The position numbers were made by a program, and so were the translations under genes. From Burkholderiales bacterium (GTDB lineage Bacteria; Pseudomonadota; Gammaproteobacteria; Burkholderiales; Burkholderiaceae_C), in NCBI GenBank assembly GCA_003963115.1, contig RXJQ01000017.1, positions 124,001 to 188,000 of the forward strand: 64,000 nt of DNA, written 5' to 3'. Positions within the stretch are counted from its first letter, which is position 1, and every line of letters begins with the position of its first letter. The notes below the pieces were generated by a model that did not search any database, was not told where the DNA came from, and saw only the letters and a list, made by a program, of their open reading frames with translations. Positions 38,310-46,896 of this stretch are shown here, in pieces.

Positions 38310-39911
38310 TCAAGCCTGGACCAGATACTCTGGTGAGCACAGGATGGTCAGCATGGCCGTGATCACACGCCGCTTGGCACCATCGGCCTGGTCAAGGGGC
38401 AAGGTGGCCAGGGCCGTGGTGAGATCCGACACCAGCGTGCTGCTCAGGCTTCGGCCGGTGAGCAAGAGGTTGAGGCGGTCCACGAGTGCGGCGGGTGTGC
38501 TGGCCAGAGGCAGCCAGTCGCTGTAGTCCACGGTGATGTTGGATGCCCCGTTGGGCAGCATCCAGAACATGAAGTTGGCATAGCCGATGACCGTTGACTC
38601 GTCGGTGATCTGGAACTCCGGCGCCACCATGTCCTGCACGGCCAAGGCGGTCTGGCGCGGCACATAGCCTGGTCTGAAGAAGTTGAAGACCGACGGCGCC
38701 CGCAAGGGGCTCTGCCCCAGGCGATCAGGGCCGGAGAGGTCGCCCACATTCCACAGGTCATCGCTGCATTGAAGGCGGACCATGCGCGCCCATTGCAGGA
38801 AGCGCAGGATGGGCTCGCGCAATTTGCCGGCCTCGTCGCTGGGCAGTGGGGTCAGGCCCAGGCGGGCTTCGCCATCCATCAGCACGGCGCGGATCACGGC
38901 CTGCATGTCGCCACGCACACCGCTGCCGTTGTCGTTGAAGATACGGGCCACGCGGGCGATGTAGCCCCCACTGGGGTTGCTGGAGGTCAGGCGCTGGATA
39001 AGGCGCCGGGCCAGAAAAGGGCCGACATTGGGATGCTGGAAGACCGTGTCGAGCGCCTGCTTGAAGGCCTGCTCGCCCGGCGTGCTGCCCGCGATCGCGA
39101 TGCCGAGAAAGGCCTTGTCCATGGTGCTGTGCTCGCCTGCGTTGAACACCATGGGCCGGCTGGCATAGTCGGGCTTGCTGGCGTCGAAGGCATCGAAGTC
39201 CCAGCCTGTGAAAACGCGCGCGAGGCCCCGGACATCGTCGTTGTTGTAGGTGGCCACGGCCTGGCCTTGCGCATCGAGCTTGGGCGAGCCATCGATGTTG
39301 AGCTGCACCAGGCCGATGGTGAACAGCTGCATCAGCTCACGGGCGAAGTTCTCGTCAGGGCGCCGCCCGGAGGCGTCTTCTTTCTGGCTGCCCCGCATGC
39401 TCAGGTACACGCCCATGGCAGGCGACAAGGCGATGCGCTCCAGCAGGTCGCGGAAGTTGCCGAAGCAGTGGGCTTCCAGCGTTTCCCAGTAGGCCACGCA
39501 CAGGAAGGGCCCCCAGGGTACCGGCATGTTGCGCAGCGACACCACGAAGATCTCGCTGAGGGCCAGCACGACACGCTGGCGCAGCCCGTCCTGGGCGTTG
39601 AGCAGGCGAAACCACAGCGCGTTGTCCATGCCCACGTCGGTGGACTTGTATTGCGCGTCGCCAAAGCCATGGGCCAGCATCCAGGCCCACAAGGAGGTGG
39701 ACAGGGGTTGCGCGAACTGCTGGTCGAGCCAGGCGCTGTAGCCCAATTGCATCAATGCGGCGCTGTCTGCCTGCGTGGCGGCCAGACTGGCCTGGGCTAG
39801 AAAGCGGGCGGCGTCTTCGTCGGTTGGTGGGCCCAGTTGCTCGTCGGTGCAGGCCGACAGCAGCAGGCTCGCGCCGGCCATGCCCAGCAGCCCCGCCATG
39901 CCAGATGACAT
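38310..39911 (-). CDS. DUF1800 lipoprotein (copy A)
   Basis: 533 residues from the ATG at 39911, chosen because it gives a lipoprotein signal (MSSGMAGLLGMAGASLLLSAC, lipobox LSAC) and has GAAGGG upstream; a longer frame from 39983 would bury the signal. The body matches DUF1800: RVVLALSEIFVVS, CFGNFRDLLERIALSPAMGVYLSMRGSQK, DENFARELMQLFTIGL, ARVFTGWDFD, FLARRLIQRLTSSNPSGGYIARVARIFND, RAPSVFNFFRPGYVP, EFQITDEST. It is the partner of DUF1501 copy A. It presumably sits on the periplasmic face of a membrane. Confidence 0.87.
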   Translation of the reverse strand: MSSGMAGLLGMAGASLLLSACTDEQLGPPTDEDAARFLAQASLAATQADSAALMQLGYSAWLDQQFAQPLSTSLWAWMLAHGFGDAQYKSTDVGMDNALWFRLLNAQDGLRQRVVLALSEIFVVSLRNMPVPWGPFLCVAYWETLEAHCFGNFRDLLERIALSPAMGVYLSMRGSQKEDASGRRPDENFARELMQLFTIGLVQLNIDGSPKLDAQGQAVATYNNDDVRGLARVFTGWDFDAFDASKPDYASRPMVFNAGEHSTMDKAFLGIAIAGSTPGEQAFKQALDTVFQHPNVGPFLARRLIQRLTSSNPSGGYIARVARIFNDNGSGVRGDMQAVIRAVLMDGEARLGLTPLPSDEAGKLREPILRFLQWARMVRLQCSDDLWNVGDLSGPDRLGQSPLRAPSVFNFFRPGYVPRQTALAVQDMVAPEFQITDESTVIGYANFMFWMLPNGASNITVDYSDWLPLASTPAALVDRLNLLLTGRSLSSTLVSDLTTALATLPLDQADGAKRRVITAMLTILCSPEYLVQA

Positions 39912-40073
39912 GCCCTTCAGGTCAACAGGATACCCCGGCGGCCCTTCCAGCAAGGACCGCTCGCACGCATGCGCAGCTTCCACCGCTCACCCCTCGTTTG
40001 ATGTTTGTCGGGGTGGAATCTACGAAAGTCAGCGTGACGGTGCGCAACCAGATGTTGAGGCGAGGCCTGCGCT

Positions 40074-41522
40074 TCAAAAGAGATTTGCCAGTGGAGACGC
40101 CGTTGGGAACGCCTTCAGGTGCGGTGCGATCTGTTGCAAAGCCAAAGGATCTGTTACGCCCATCCAGCCGGCCAGCGCCGCCGCCAGGTGGTCCACGGAC
40201 ATGGTGGGCAAGAGCCGCCCCTGGCCGATGTTGTGCTCGCCATCATCAAAGCCTGTGACATCGGGCCAGCTGCCATAGAAGCGACCGCCCTTCACTGCCC
40301 CGCCCATCACGAAGTGGTGGCTGCCCCAGCCGTGGTCGGAGCCATCGCCGTTGGAGGTCAAGGTGCGACCGAAGTCGCTGGCCGTGAACGTGGTGACCTG
40401 GTCTTGCATGCCCATGGCCACCAGATCGGTATCGAACTGGGACAGTGCATCGGCCAGCTTGCCCAGCAGATCGGGATGCCTGCTGCTGAGGTTGTCGTGG
40501 GTATCGAAGCCACCCAGTGACACGAGGAAGACCTGGCGCTTGAGGCCGCCCGCGCCGAGCTGGGCATGCGCGGCAATGATGCGGGCCGCCGTGTTGAGCT
40601 GGGTGGCCAGCACGTTACTCTCATCGATATGCACCGCCGGCGTCGTCACGTTGGCCAGTTGGTCGATCAGCACGCTGTTGGTGCTCATGGCCCGGCGCAT
40701 GATGGCGCTGTGTTCCTTGGCCAAACGGTGCACGGTGGGCTCCTGCGTGGACACCAGCGCCTTGAAGGCCGTCACACAATCCTGCGAGCCAAAGAGGTTG
40801 GCCGCATCATTGGCAAGCAAGGGTGCAGGACCATGCCTGTTGACCATGAACTGCCCAATCTGCTTGCCCGCCAAGTACACCGCATTGCCCGAGAGGTTCA
40901 CGCAGGTCAGCGAGGCGATGGCGTTGGAAGCCAGGCCCGCATCGCCGATCAGGCCACCCCAGCCCACGGTACTGCCTTCGGGGGCATAGGACTGCCAGAC
41001 CGACTGCTGGTCGTTGTGCGAGAAGAGCTTGTCGGGCAGATCAACGCCCGCCGCGCGCGTCAGGAACTGCGTCTTCGTCGTGGGCTGGTGCAGCGGGCCG
41101 ATGTTGAGCAGCACAGCGAGGCGGCGCTGCTGGTTGAACAAGGGTGCGAGCTGGGTGAGTGCCGGTGCCAGCGACAAAGCGGGCGTGCCCGCAGGCGGTG
41201 TATCGATGGGCAGCAGCAGGTTGTCAGTCAGCTTGCTACCGCGCGGCAGAGCCAAGGCGCCACGCAGCGAGGTGTAGAGCTTGTAGTCGGCCTCATCTAC
41301 CGGAATCACGGTGTTGCCTTGGTCATTGCCACCCTGAAGGAACACGCAGACCAGCGCCTTGTAGCCATCGCTTGCAGCGGATTGGGCCGCGGCAGCCTGG
41401 GCCATGCCGGCCAGATTCATCAGCCAGGGTGCGGTCATCGCGCCCAGCGAGAGAGCCCCACTGCGGCGCAGGAAGCTTCTGCGGTCCAGCATGGTGTGCT
41501 GATCGTGTGATGGTTTGCTCAT
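40074..41522 (-). CDS. DUF1501 protein with Tat signal (copy B)
   Basis: 482 residues. The Tat motif is DRRSFLRRSGALSLGAMTAPW. The body carries the same motif order as copy A: KALVCVFLQGGNDQGNTVIPVD, FSHNDQQSVWQS, CVNLSGNAVYLAG, FLVSLGGFDTHDN, TFTASDFGRTLTSNGDGSDHGWGSHHFVMGG. It follows DUF1800 copy B by 17 bases, so the two are cotranscribed. The 162 bases between this stop and the start of copy A hold no gene or obvious terminator, so one four-gene operon is likely. Confidence 0.88.
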   Translation of the reverse strand: MSKPSHDQHTMLDRRSFLRRSGALSLGAMTAPWLMNLAGMAQAAAAQSAASDGYKALVCVFLQGGNDQGNTVIPVDEADYKLYTSLRGALALPRGSKLTDNLLLPIDTPPAGTPALSLAPALTQLAPLFNQQRRLAVLLNIGPLHQPTTKTQFLTRAAGVDLPDKLFSHNDQQSVWQSYAPEGSTVGWGGLIGDAGLASNAIASLTCVNLSGNAVYLAGKQIGQFMVNRHGPAPLLANDAANLFGSQDCVTAFKALVSTQEPTVHRLAKEHSAIMRRAMSTNSVLIDQLANVTTPAVHIDESNVLATQLNTAARIIAAHAQLGAGGLKRQVFLVSLGGFDTHDNLSSRHPDLLGKLADALSQFDTDLVAMGMQDQVTTFTASDFGRTLTSNGDGSDHGWGSHHFVMGGAVKGGRFYGSWPDVTGFDDGEHNIGQGRLLPTMSVDHLAAALAGWMGVTDPLALQQIAPHLKAFPTASPLANLF

Positions 41523-41539
41523 GTGCTGTTGGCTCCCGT

Positions 41540-43312
41540 TCAGCGCTGGATCATGTAGTCCGGCGAGGTCAGCATCAGGTAGAACGCAGCCTTGACGCGG
41601 TTGGCCAGGCGCACGCTGGTATCGGCCGGCAAAGACCTGACCGCCGCCGTGATGACATCGACCGTGACGCTGGCCAGCGAGCGGGCCGTGAGCATCAGGT
41701 TGAGCCGGTCGACCAGCTTGGCCGCATCAGCGGCGATGGCCGTCCATTCGCTGTAGTCGAAGGCGATCATCTGCGTGCCCGCGCCATCGAGGTGCTGCAA
41801 GACGAAGTTGGCATAGCCGATCACACTGGACTCGTCGGTGATCTGGAACTCCGGTGCCACAAAGCCATCGGCACTGACGCCCGAGTTCAGCGGCACGTAA
41901 CCGGGGCGGAAGAAATTGAACACGGAGGGCGCACGCATGGGGCTTTGGCCCAGTCGGTCGGCGGCGGAGAGGTCACCGATGTTCCATTCGTTGTCGATAG
42001 ACTGCAGGCGCGCCAGGCGCCCCCACTGCACGAAGCGCAGTATCGGCTCACGCAGCTTGCAGCGTTGCACGGCCTCGTTGCCCGTGAGCGCCTCACGCGC
42101 CATGCGGTGCTTGAGGATGGCGCGGATCACGGCCTTCAGGTCACCGCGCAGGCCCTGGCCGTTGTCCACGAACACCTTGGCCACGTCCAGCACGTACTCC
42201 GGCGTCGGGTTGCTCATCACCAGGCGCTGGATCAACTGCTTGGAGACAAAGAAGGGCACGTTGTGGTGGGCGCAGATGTGGTCGAGCGCCTTTTCCAGAT
42301 CGCCAGCGGCATCCTTTGCCTTGGCCGGGATGGTCAGGCCCAGGAAGGTCTTGGCCGACTCATCATCGTGCCGGTCGGCTTGCGGCTTCATCGGCAAGCG
42401 GGTGTAGTCAGGTGTTGTCTTGGCGGCGTTGTAGGTCGGTGCCTCAGTGACGTCAAAGTCCCAGCCCGTGAGCACCTTGGCCAGTTGCATGACGTCGTCG
42501 TTGCTGTAGGTGTCGACAGTCTCCTTCTTGCCATCCTTGTCGACCAGGATCGGCTGGCCATTGTTGTCCAGTTCGACAAGCCCGATGGTGAACAGCTGCA
42601 TCAGTTCGCGCGCGTAGTTCTCGTCCGGGCGCCGGCCACTGTCCGCATCGCTTTTCTGGCTGCCGCGCATGCTCAGGTACACGCCCATGGCCGGAGAGAG
42701 GGTGATGCGCTCGATCAGCTCGCGGAAGGTGCCAAAGCAGTAGGCCTCCAGCGTGTCCCAGTAGGCCAGGCAAGCGAACTGCCCCCAGGGGATCGGCATG
42801 TTGTTCATCGAGACCACGAAGATCTCGGACAAAGCCAGCACGATGCGCTGGCGCAGCACGTCCGGGGATTTGAGGAGCCGGTACCACAGGACATTGTCCA
42901 GACCGGTGTCGGCGTCGATCGATTTGGGATTCGTGTCCACACCCAGGTCCTTCGCCAACTGCCAGGCCGATCTGCCCGGTGGCATGGCGAACTGGGCATC
43001 CAGCCAGGCATCAAAGTTGAGTTGGCTGGACGTCAGGGCATCGACCTCGGCCGTGGTGGCGCCCAGGCCCGCCTGGTCCAGGAAGCGCACGGCTTGTTGC
43101 TGCTGCTCAGGTGTGGCGGGCGTGACGTTGGCGGGCTGGGCCTGTGCATCGGTGGTGGGGGTGTCCGTGCCGGCACCGCATGCAGCCAGGGCAGCCGCAC
43201 TCACGGAGGCCAGGCCCCAGGTGCGCAGGCCGCCACCTGGCGCCCCCTGATCCAAGGCGGATGCCGCCTCCAACACCGCGTGGGTGCCGCCCTCGTCCCT
43301 GATGCTTGTCAT
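41540..43312 (-). CDS. DUF1800 lipoprotein (copy B)
   Basis: 590 residues from the ATG at 43312 (MTSIRDEGG); an upstream ATG at 43384 is less likely. A hydrophobic segment ends in LAAC near residue 47, a possible lipobox placed unusually far in. Motifs mirror copy A: RIVLALSEIFVVSMNNMPIPWG, CFGTFRELIERITLSPAMGVYLSMRGSQK, DENYARELMQLFTIGL, AKVLTGWDFD, FVSKQLIQRLVMSNPTPEYVLDVAKVF, RAPSVFNFFRPGYVP, EFQITDESSVIGYANF. It is longer than copy A, with insertions around residues 280-340. First gene of the four-gene set. Upstream, CCAAGC/GCTTGG (43372-43394) is an inverted repeat. Confidence 0.87.
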   Translation of the reverse strand: MTSIRDEGGTHAVLEAASALDQGAPGGGLRTWGLASVSAAALAACGAGTDTPTTDAQAQPANVTPATPEQQQQAVRFLDQAGLGATTAEVDALTSSQLNFDAWLDAQFAMPPGRSAWQLAKDLGVDTNPKSIDADTGLDNVLWYRLLKSPDVLRQRIVLALSEIFVVSMNNMPIPWGQFACLAYWDTLEAYCFGTFRELIERITLSPAMGVYLSMRGSQKSDADSGRRPDENYARELMQLFTIGLVELDNNGQPILVDKDGKKETVDTYSNDDVMQLAKVLTGWDFDVTEAPTYNAAKTTPDYTRLPMKPQADRHDDESAKTFLGLTIPAKAKDAAGDLEKALDHICAHHNVPFFVSKQLIQRLVMSNPTPEYVLDVAKVFVDNGQGLRGDLKAVIRAILKHRMAREALTGNEAVQRCKLREPILRFVQWGRLARLQSIDNEWNIGDLSAADRLGQSPMRAPSVFNFFRPGYVPLNSGVSADGFVAPEFQITDESSVIGYANFVLQHLDGAGTQMIAFDYSEWTAIAADAAKLVDRLNLMLTARSLASVTVDVITAAVRSLPADTSVRLANRVKAAFYLMLTSPDYMIQR

Positions 43313-43468
43313 GGTCCCTGTCCGGTCTGTGTACGCGCGCACTCTAGCCCAAGGGTTTGACCGGATCAACACCAAGCAGCCCAAAATGGCTTGGCACTCC
43401 CGCAGACCAGGGGGCTTGACTTGCCACCAGATGGGAAGATCGGGGGAAGACCAGCCCGCCTGCCCGGA

Positions 43469-46400
43469 TCACCAGGCGTCAATGAAGGACCGTTTGCGAC
43501 CTTGACGCGGCACGGGCTCGGGCATCGCGGCCAGGCCACGCACCAGCCAGCGACGCGTGTCGGCCGGGTCGATCACGTCGTCAAGCTCGAGGTGTGCGGC
43601 CATGTTGAGGGCCTTGCCTTTCTGGTAGGCCGCCGCGACCAGGCCATCGAAAAGTTGCTGGCGCTGCACCGGGTCTTCGATGGCATCGAGCTGCTTGCTG
43701 AAACCCAAGCGCACCGCGCCCTCGAAGCCCATGGGGCCGAACTCGCCAGTGGGCCAGGCCACGGTAAAGTCCGGGGCCAGCAGGCTGCCTGCCGTCATGG
43801 CCTGCGCGCCCAGGCCATAGCCCTTGCGCAGCACCACAGTGAAGTAAGGCACGGTCAAGCTGGCCGCCGTGAGAAACATGCGCGAGAAGTGGCGCACGGT
43901 GGCGGTCTTCTCGGCGTCAGGCCCGACCATGAAGCCGGGGGTGTCACACAGCGCGATCAGCGGGATGTCATAGGCGTCGCACAGCTGCATGAAGCGCGCG
44001 GCCTTGTCTGCGCCTGGTGCGTCGATGGCACCGCCGAGGTGGCGCGGGTCATTGGCGACCAGGCCCACGGAGCGGCCTTCGATGCGGGCCAGCACGGTGA
44101 TCATGCCCGGCGCGAAGTCGCGGCGCAGCTCCAGCACGGAGGCGGTGTCGCACACCGTGTCGATGACCTCGCGCACATCGTAGACGCGTGTGCGCTTTTC
44201 CGGCACGACGTGGCGCAGGGTGCGTTGATCGGCGCACTGCCAATCGGTGCTGCGCCCCTGGAAGTAGCCGATGTATTGCTGGGCCACCTTCACGGCGTCC
44301 TGCTCGTTGTCGACCACGATGTCGATCACGCCATTGGGCGCCTGCATGCTCACAGGCCCGACCTCTTCGGGCTCGAACTTGCCCAGGCCACCCCCTTCGA
44401 TCATGGCGGGGCCGGCCATGCCAATGGTCGTGTCGCGTGTGGCGATGATGGCGTCACAACATCCGGCCAGCGAGGCATTGCCCGCAAAGCAGCGGCCGTT
44501 GACGATGGCGATGGTGGGTGCTTGGCCGCTCAGGCGCGCCAGGCCCAGGAAGGTCATGTTGTCGAGCAGGCTGACGCCCGGGTATTCATCGTTGGGCCGC
44601 CCGCCGCCACCTTCGGCCCACAAAATCAACGGCAGTTGCCGCTGCAAGGCGAGGTGCAGCATGCGGTCGGTCTTCTTGTGGTTGATGATGCCCTGCGTGC
44701 CGGCAAACACGGTGTAGTCGTAAGCCAGCACCATGCAGCGGGCCGCCTGCTCGCCGAACTGTGCGGCATTGACCGTGCCCAGGCCGGCGACCAGGCCGTC
44801 AGCGGGGCTGCGCTTGATCAGCTCAGCTTCCTTGTGGCGGATGCGTTGCGAGGCCAGGGCCAAAGCACCATATTCGATGAAGCTGGCTTCATCCAAAAAG
44901 TCGGCGACGTTCTCGCGTGCGGTGCGATGCCCCTTGGCATGGCGCCTGGCCACGGCATCGGGGCGGCGTTCGTCCAGGGTCACGGCATGTCGCTCGATGA
45001 CCTCGGCCAAGTCCGGGCGGATGTGATCAGGGTCCAGCGACTGTTCGCCGCCTGCATGCGCCTGGCCATCATCGGCGGAAGGGTCGATCGCGATCAGCGC
45101 CTGGCCTTCGTTGACCACGGTGCCCGTCTCTGCCAGCAGGGCCTCGACACGCCCGCCTTGTGCCGCCGTGACCTCGAACTCCATCTTCATGGCTTCGATC
45201 ACGGCCAGGCGCTGGCCGGCCCGCACGATGTCACCGGGCTGTACCTGCACACTCACCAGTGTGCCCGGCACGCTGGCCTTCACGGCCACACAGCCGTCTG
45301 GCAGCGCATCAAGGCCTTTACCCCGCCCTTGCGCCGTTGTCGGGTGCCAAGCATGTTCGAGCGCGCGAGGACGCGGCTGTTGTGCGGCGGCCTGCAAGAG
45401 CGCGGCCACATGCAGTTGCAGCCAGCGCGTGCTGACGCGGTAGGCCGGCAGATCATCATGGGCAAGCAAGGCCTGCAGGAAGGCGATGTTGCTGTCGACC
45501 CCATCAAGCCTGAACTCGGCCAGCGAACGGCGTGTGCGCGTCAACGCGGCTTGAAAGCCGGCAGGATGGTGCACGATGACCTTGGCCAGCAGGGTATCAA
45601 AGCCTGGATGGGGCTGCATGCCGGCATGGCCGTGTCCGTCCACGCGGATGCCGGGGCCTGCTGGTGGCTCATAAGCGCGGATGGTGCCACCCGCCGGCAA
45701 GGCGCGGCCATCGGAGCCCATGCGCTCGACATTGACGCGCACTTGAATGGCCGTGCCGCGGGGTCGCGCGATGTCGGCCTGCGTGATCTGCAACTCAGCC
45801 AGGCTGGCGCCTTGGGCCAGGCGCAATTGCAGTTGCACCAGGTCCAGCCCGGTCACGGTCTCGGTCACCGTGTGCTCGACTTGCAGGCGCGGGTTGGCCT
45901 CCATGAAATAGTAGGCCGTGGAGCTGGGGTGGTCCAGGTCGAGCAGGAACTCGAAGGTGCACAGGCCGCGCAGCTTGACGGCCTGGGCCAGGGTCACGGC
46001 CGCATCCAGCAGGTGCTGGCGCAAGGCCGGGTCCAGATCGGGCGCCGGCGCGATCTCCACCAGCTTCTGGTGGTTGCGCTGCACGGTGCAGTCGCGCTCC
46101 CAGGCATGGCTCACGGCACCACTGCCATCGCCCAGCACCTGCACCTCGATGTGGCGCGCACGGCGCACCAGTTGCTCGACGTAGACATCGCCACGGCCAA
46201 AAGCCGCCAGGGCCTCGGACTGGCAACGCTCGAAGCTGGGCATGATGTCGTCGGCCTGGTCGACGATGCGCATGCCACGGCCACCGCCACCAGCCAAGGC
46301 CTTGATCATGATGGCAGCTTGCCCGCCTTGCTGTTCGGCCAGCTGCTGGAAGAAGGCTTGTGCCTGGGCCAGGCTGGTGGCGCTGTCGATGCCTTGCGTC

Positions 46401-46810
46401 ACTGGCACCTTGCAGCGCCTTGCCAGCGCACGGGCAGCAGCCTTGTCGCCCAACAGGTCCAGCACCTCGGGCGCAGGCCCCACGAACACGAGGCCAGCCG
46501 CAGCGCAGGCCCGCGCGAAATCGGCGTTCTCGCTCAGCAGGCCGTAGCCCGGGTGCACATGGGTGCAGCCTTGGGCCAGGCCGGCGGCCACCACCTGCTC
46601 GACGTTCAGGTAAGCCGGCACACCCTTGCCGGGCAAGACCGCCACTGCATCCACATGGCAGGCATGTTGCCCGTCCTGGTCGTCCTCTGCCACCAGGCCC
46701 ACCGTGCGCCAGCCCAGCTCGGCCGCGGCTCGGGCAATGCGGATGGCGATCTCGCCGCGGTTGGCAATCAGCAGGATGGGTTGGGTGGCGGCTTGGGTGG
46801 ATGCAGGCAT
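43469..46810 (-). CDS. Single-chain biotin-dependent acyl-CoA carboxylase (BC-BCCP-CT fusion)
   Basis: 1113 residues from the ATG at 46810. Residues 1-~460 are biotin carboxylase: LLIANRGEIAIRI, HPGYGLLSENADFA, the ATP-grasp loop KALAGGGGRGMRI, and FMEANPRLQVEHTVTE. The biotinyl domain has EAMKMEFE with biotin-lysine at residue 542. Residues ~620-1113 are carboxyltransferase with both lobes, including EGGGGRPND, GNASLAGCCD, LCDTPGFMVGPDAEK and the final MAAHLELDDVIDPADTRRWL. All three functions in one chain is rarer than the usual two-subunit AccA3/PccA-PccB design. The substrate (acetyl-, propionyl- or longer acyl-CoA) cannot be read from sequence. It lies 86 bases downstream of metE. Confidence 0.88.
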   Translation of the reverse strand: MPASTQAATQPILLIANRGEIAIRIARAAAELGWRTVGLVAEDDQDGQHACHVDAVAVLPGKGVPAYLNVEQVVAAGLAQGCTHVHPGYGLLSENADFARACAAAGLVFVGPAPEVLDLLGDKAAARALARRCKVPVTQGIDSATSLAQAQAFFQQLAEQQGGQAAIMIKALAGGGGRGMRIVDQADDIMPSFERCQSEALAAFGRGDVYVEQLVRRARHIEVQVLGDGSGAVSHAWERDCTVQRNHQKLVEIAPAPDLDPALRQHLLDAAVTLAQAVKLRGLCTFEFLLDLDHPSSTAYYFMEANPRLQVEHTVTETVTGLDLVQLQLRLAQGASLAELQITQADIARPRGTAIQVRVNVERMGSDGRALPAGGTIRAYEPPAGPGIRVDGHGHAGMQPHPGFDTLLAKVIVHHPAGFQAALTRTRRSLAEFRLDGVDSNIAFLQALLAHDDLPAYRVSTRWLQLHVAALLQAAAQQPRPRALEHAWHPTTAQGRGKGLDALPDGCVAVKASVPGTLVSVQVQPGDIVRAGQRLAVIEAMKMEFEVTAAQGGRVEALLAETGTVVNEGQALIAIDPSADDGQAHAGGEQSLDPDHIRPDLAEVIERHAVTLDERRPDAVARRHAKGHRTARENVADFLDEASFIEYGALALASQRIRHKEAELIKRSPADGLVAGLGTVNAAQFGEQAARCMVLAYDYTVFAGTQGIINHKKTDRMLHLALQRQLPLILWAEGGGGRPNDEYPGVSLLDNMTFLGLARLSGQAPTIAIVNGRCFAGNASLAGCCDAIIATRDTTIGMAGPAMIEGGGLGKFEPEEVGPVSMQAPNGVIDIVVDNEQDAVKVAQQYIGYFQGRSTDWQCADQRTLRHVVPEKRTRVYDVREVIDTVCDTASVLELRRDFAPGMITVLARIEGRSVGLVANDPRHLGGAIDAPGADKAARFMQLCDAYDIPLIALCDTPGFMVGPDAEKTATVRHFSRMFLTAASLTVPYFTVVLRKGYGLGAQAMTAGSLLAPDFTVAWPTGEFGPMGFEGAVRLGFSKQLDAIEDPVQRQQLFDGLVAAAYQKGKALNMAAHLELDDVIDPADTRRWLVRGLAAMPEPVPRQGRKRSFIDAW

Positions 46811-46896
46811 GACTGGGGTCAGAATCGGGCTGGTCGGTGGCCGACGAAACCCAGATCCTAGCTGCTGCACGTCGCCTCAATGCGCCAGACCTTCCC

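Noticed and set aside
41159-43360. 733-codon plus-strand frame over the DUF1800/DUF1501 pair B
   Set aside because: Antisense to two genes with strong family motifs.
43391-46861. 1156-codon plus-strand open frame over the carboxylase gene
   Set aside because: It is antisense to an intact carboxylase with all motifs, has no ribosome binding site and no recognisable domain.
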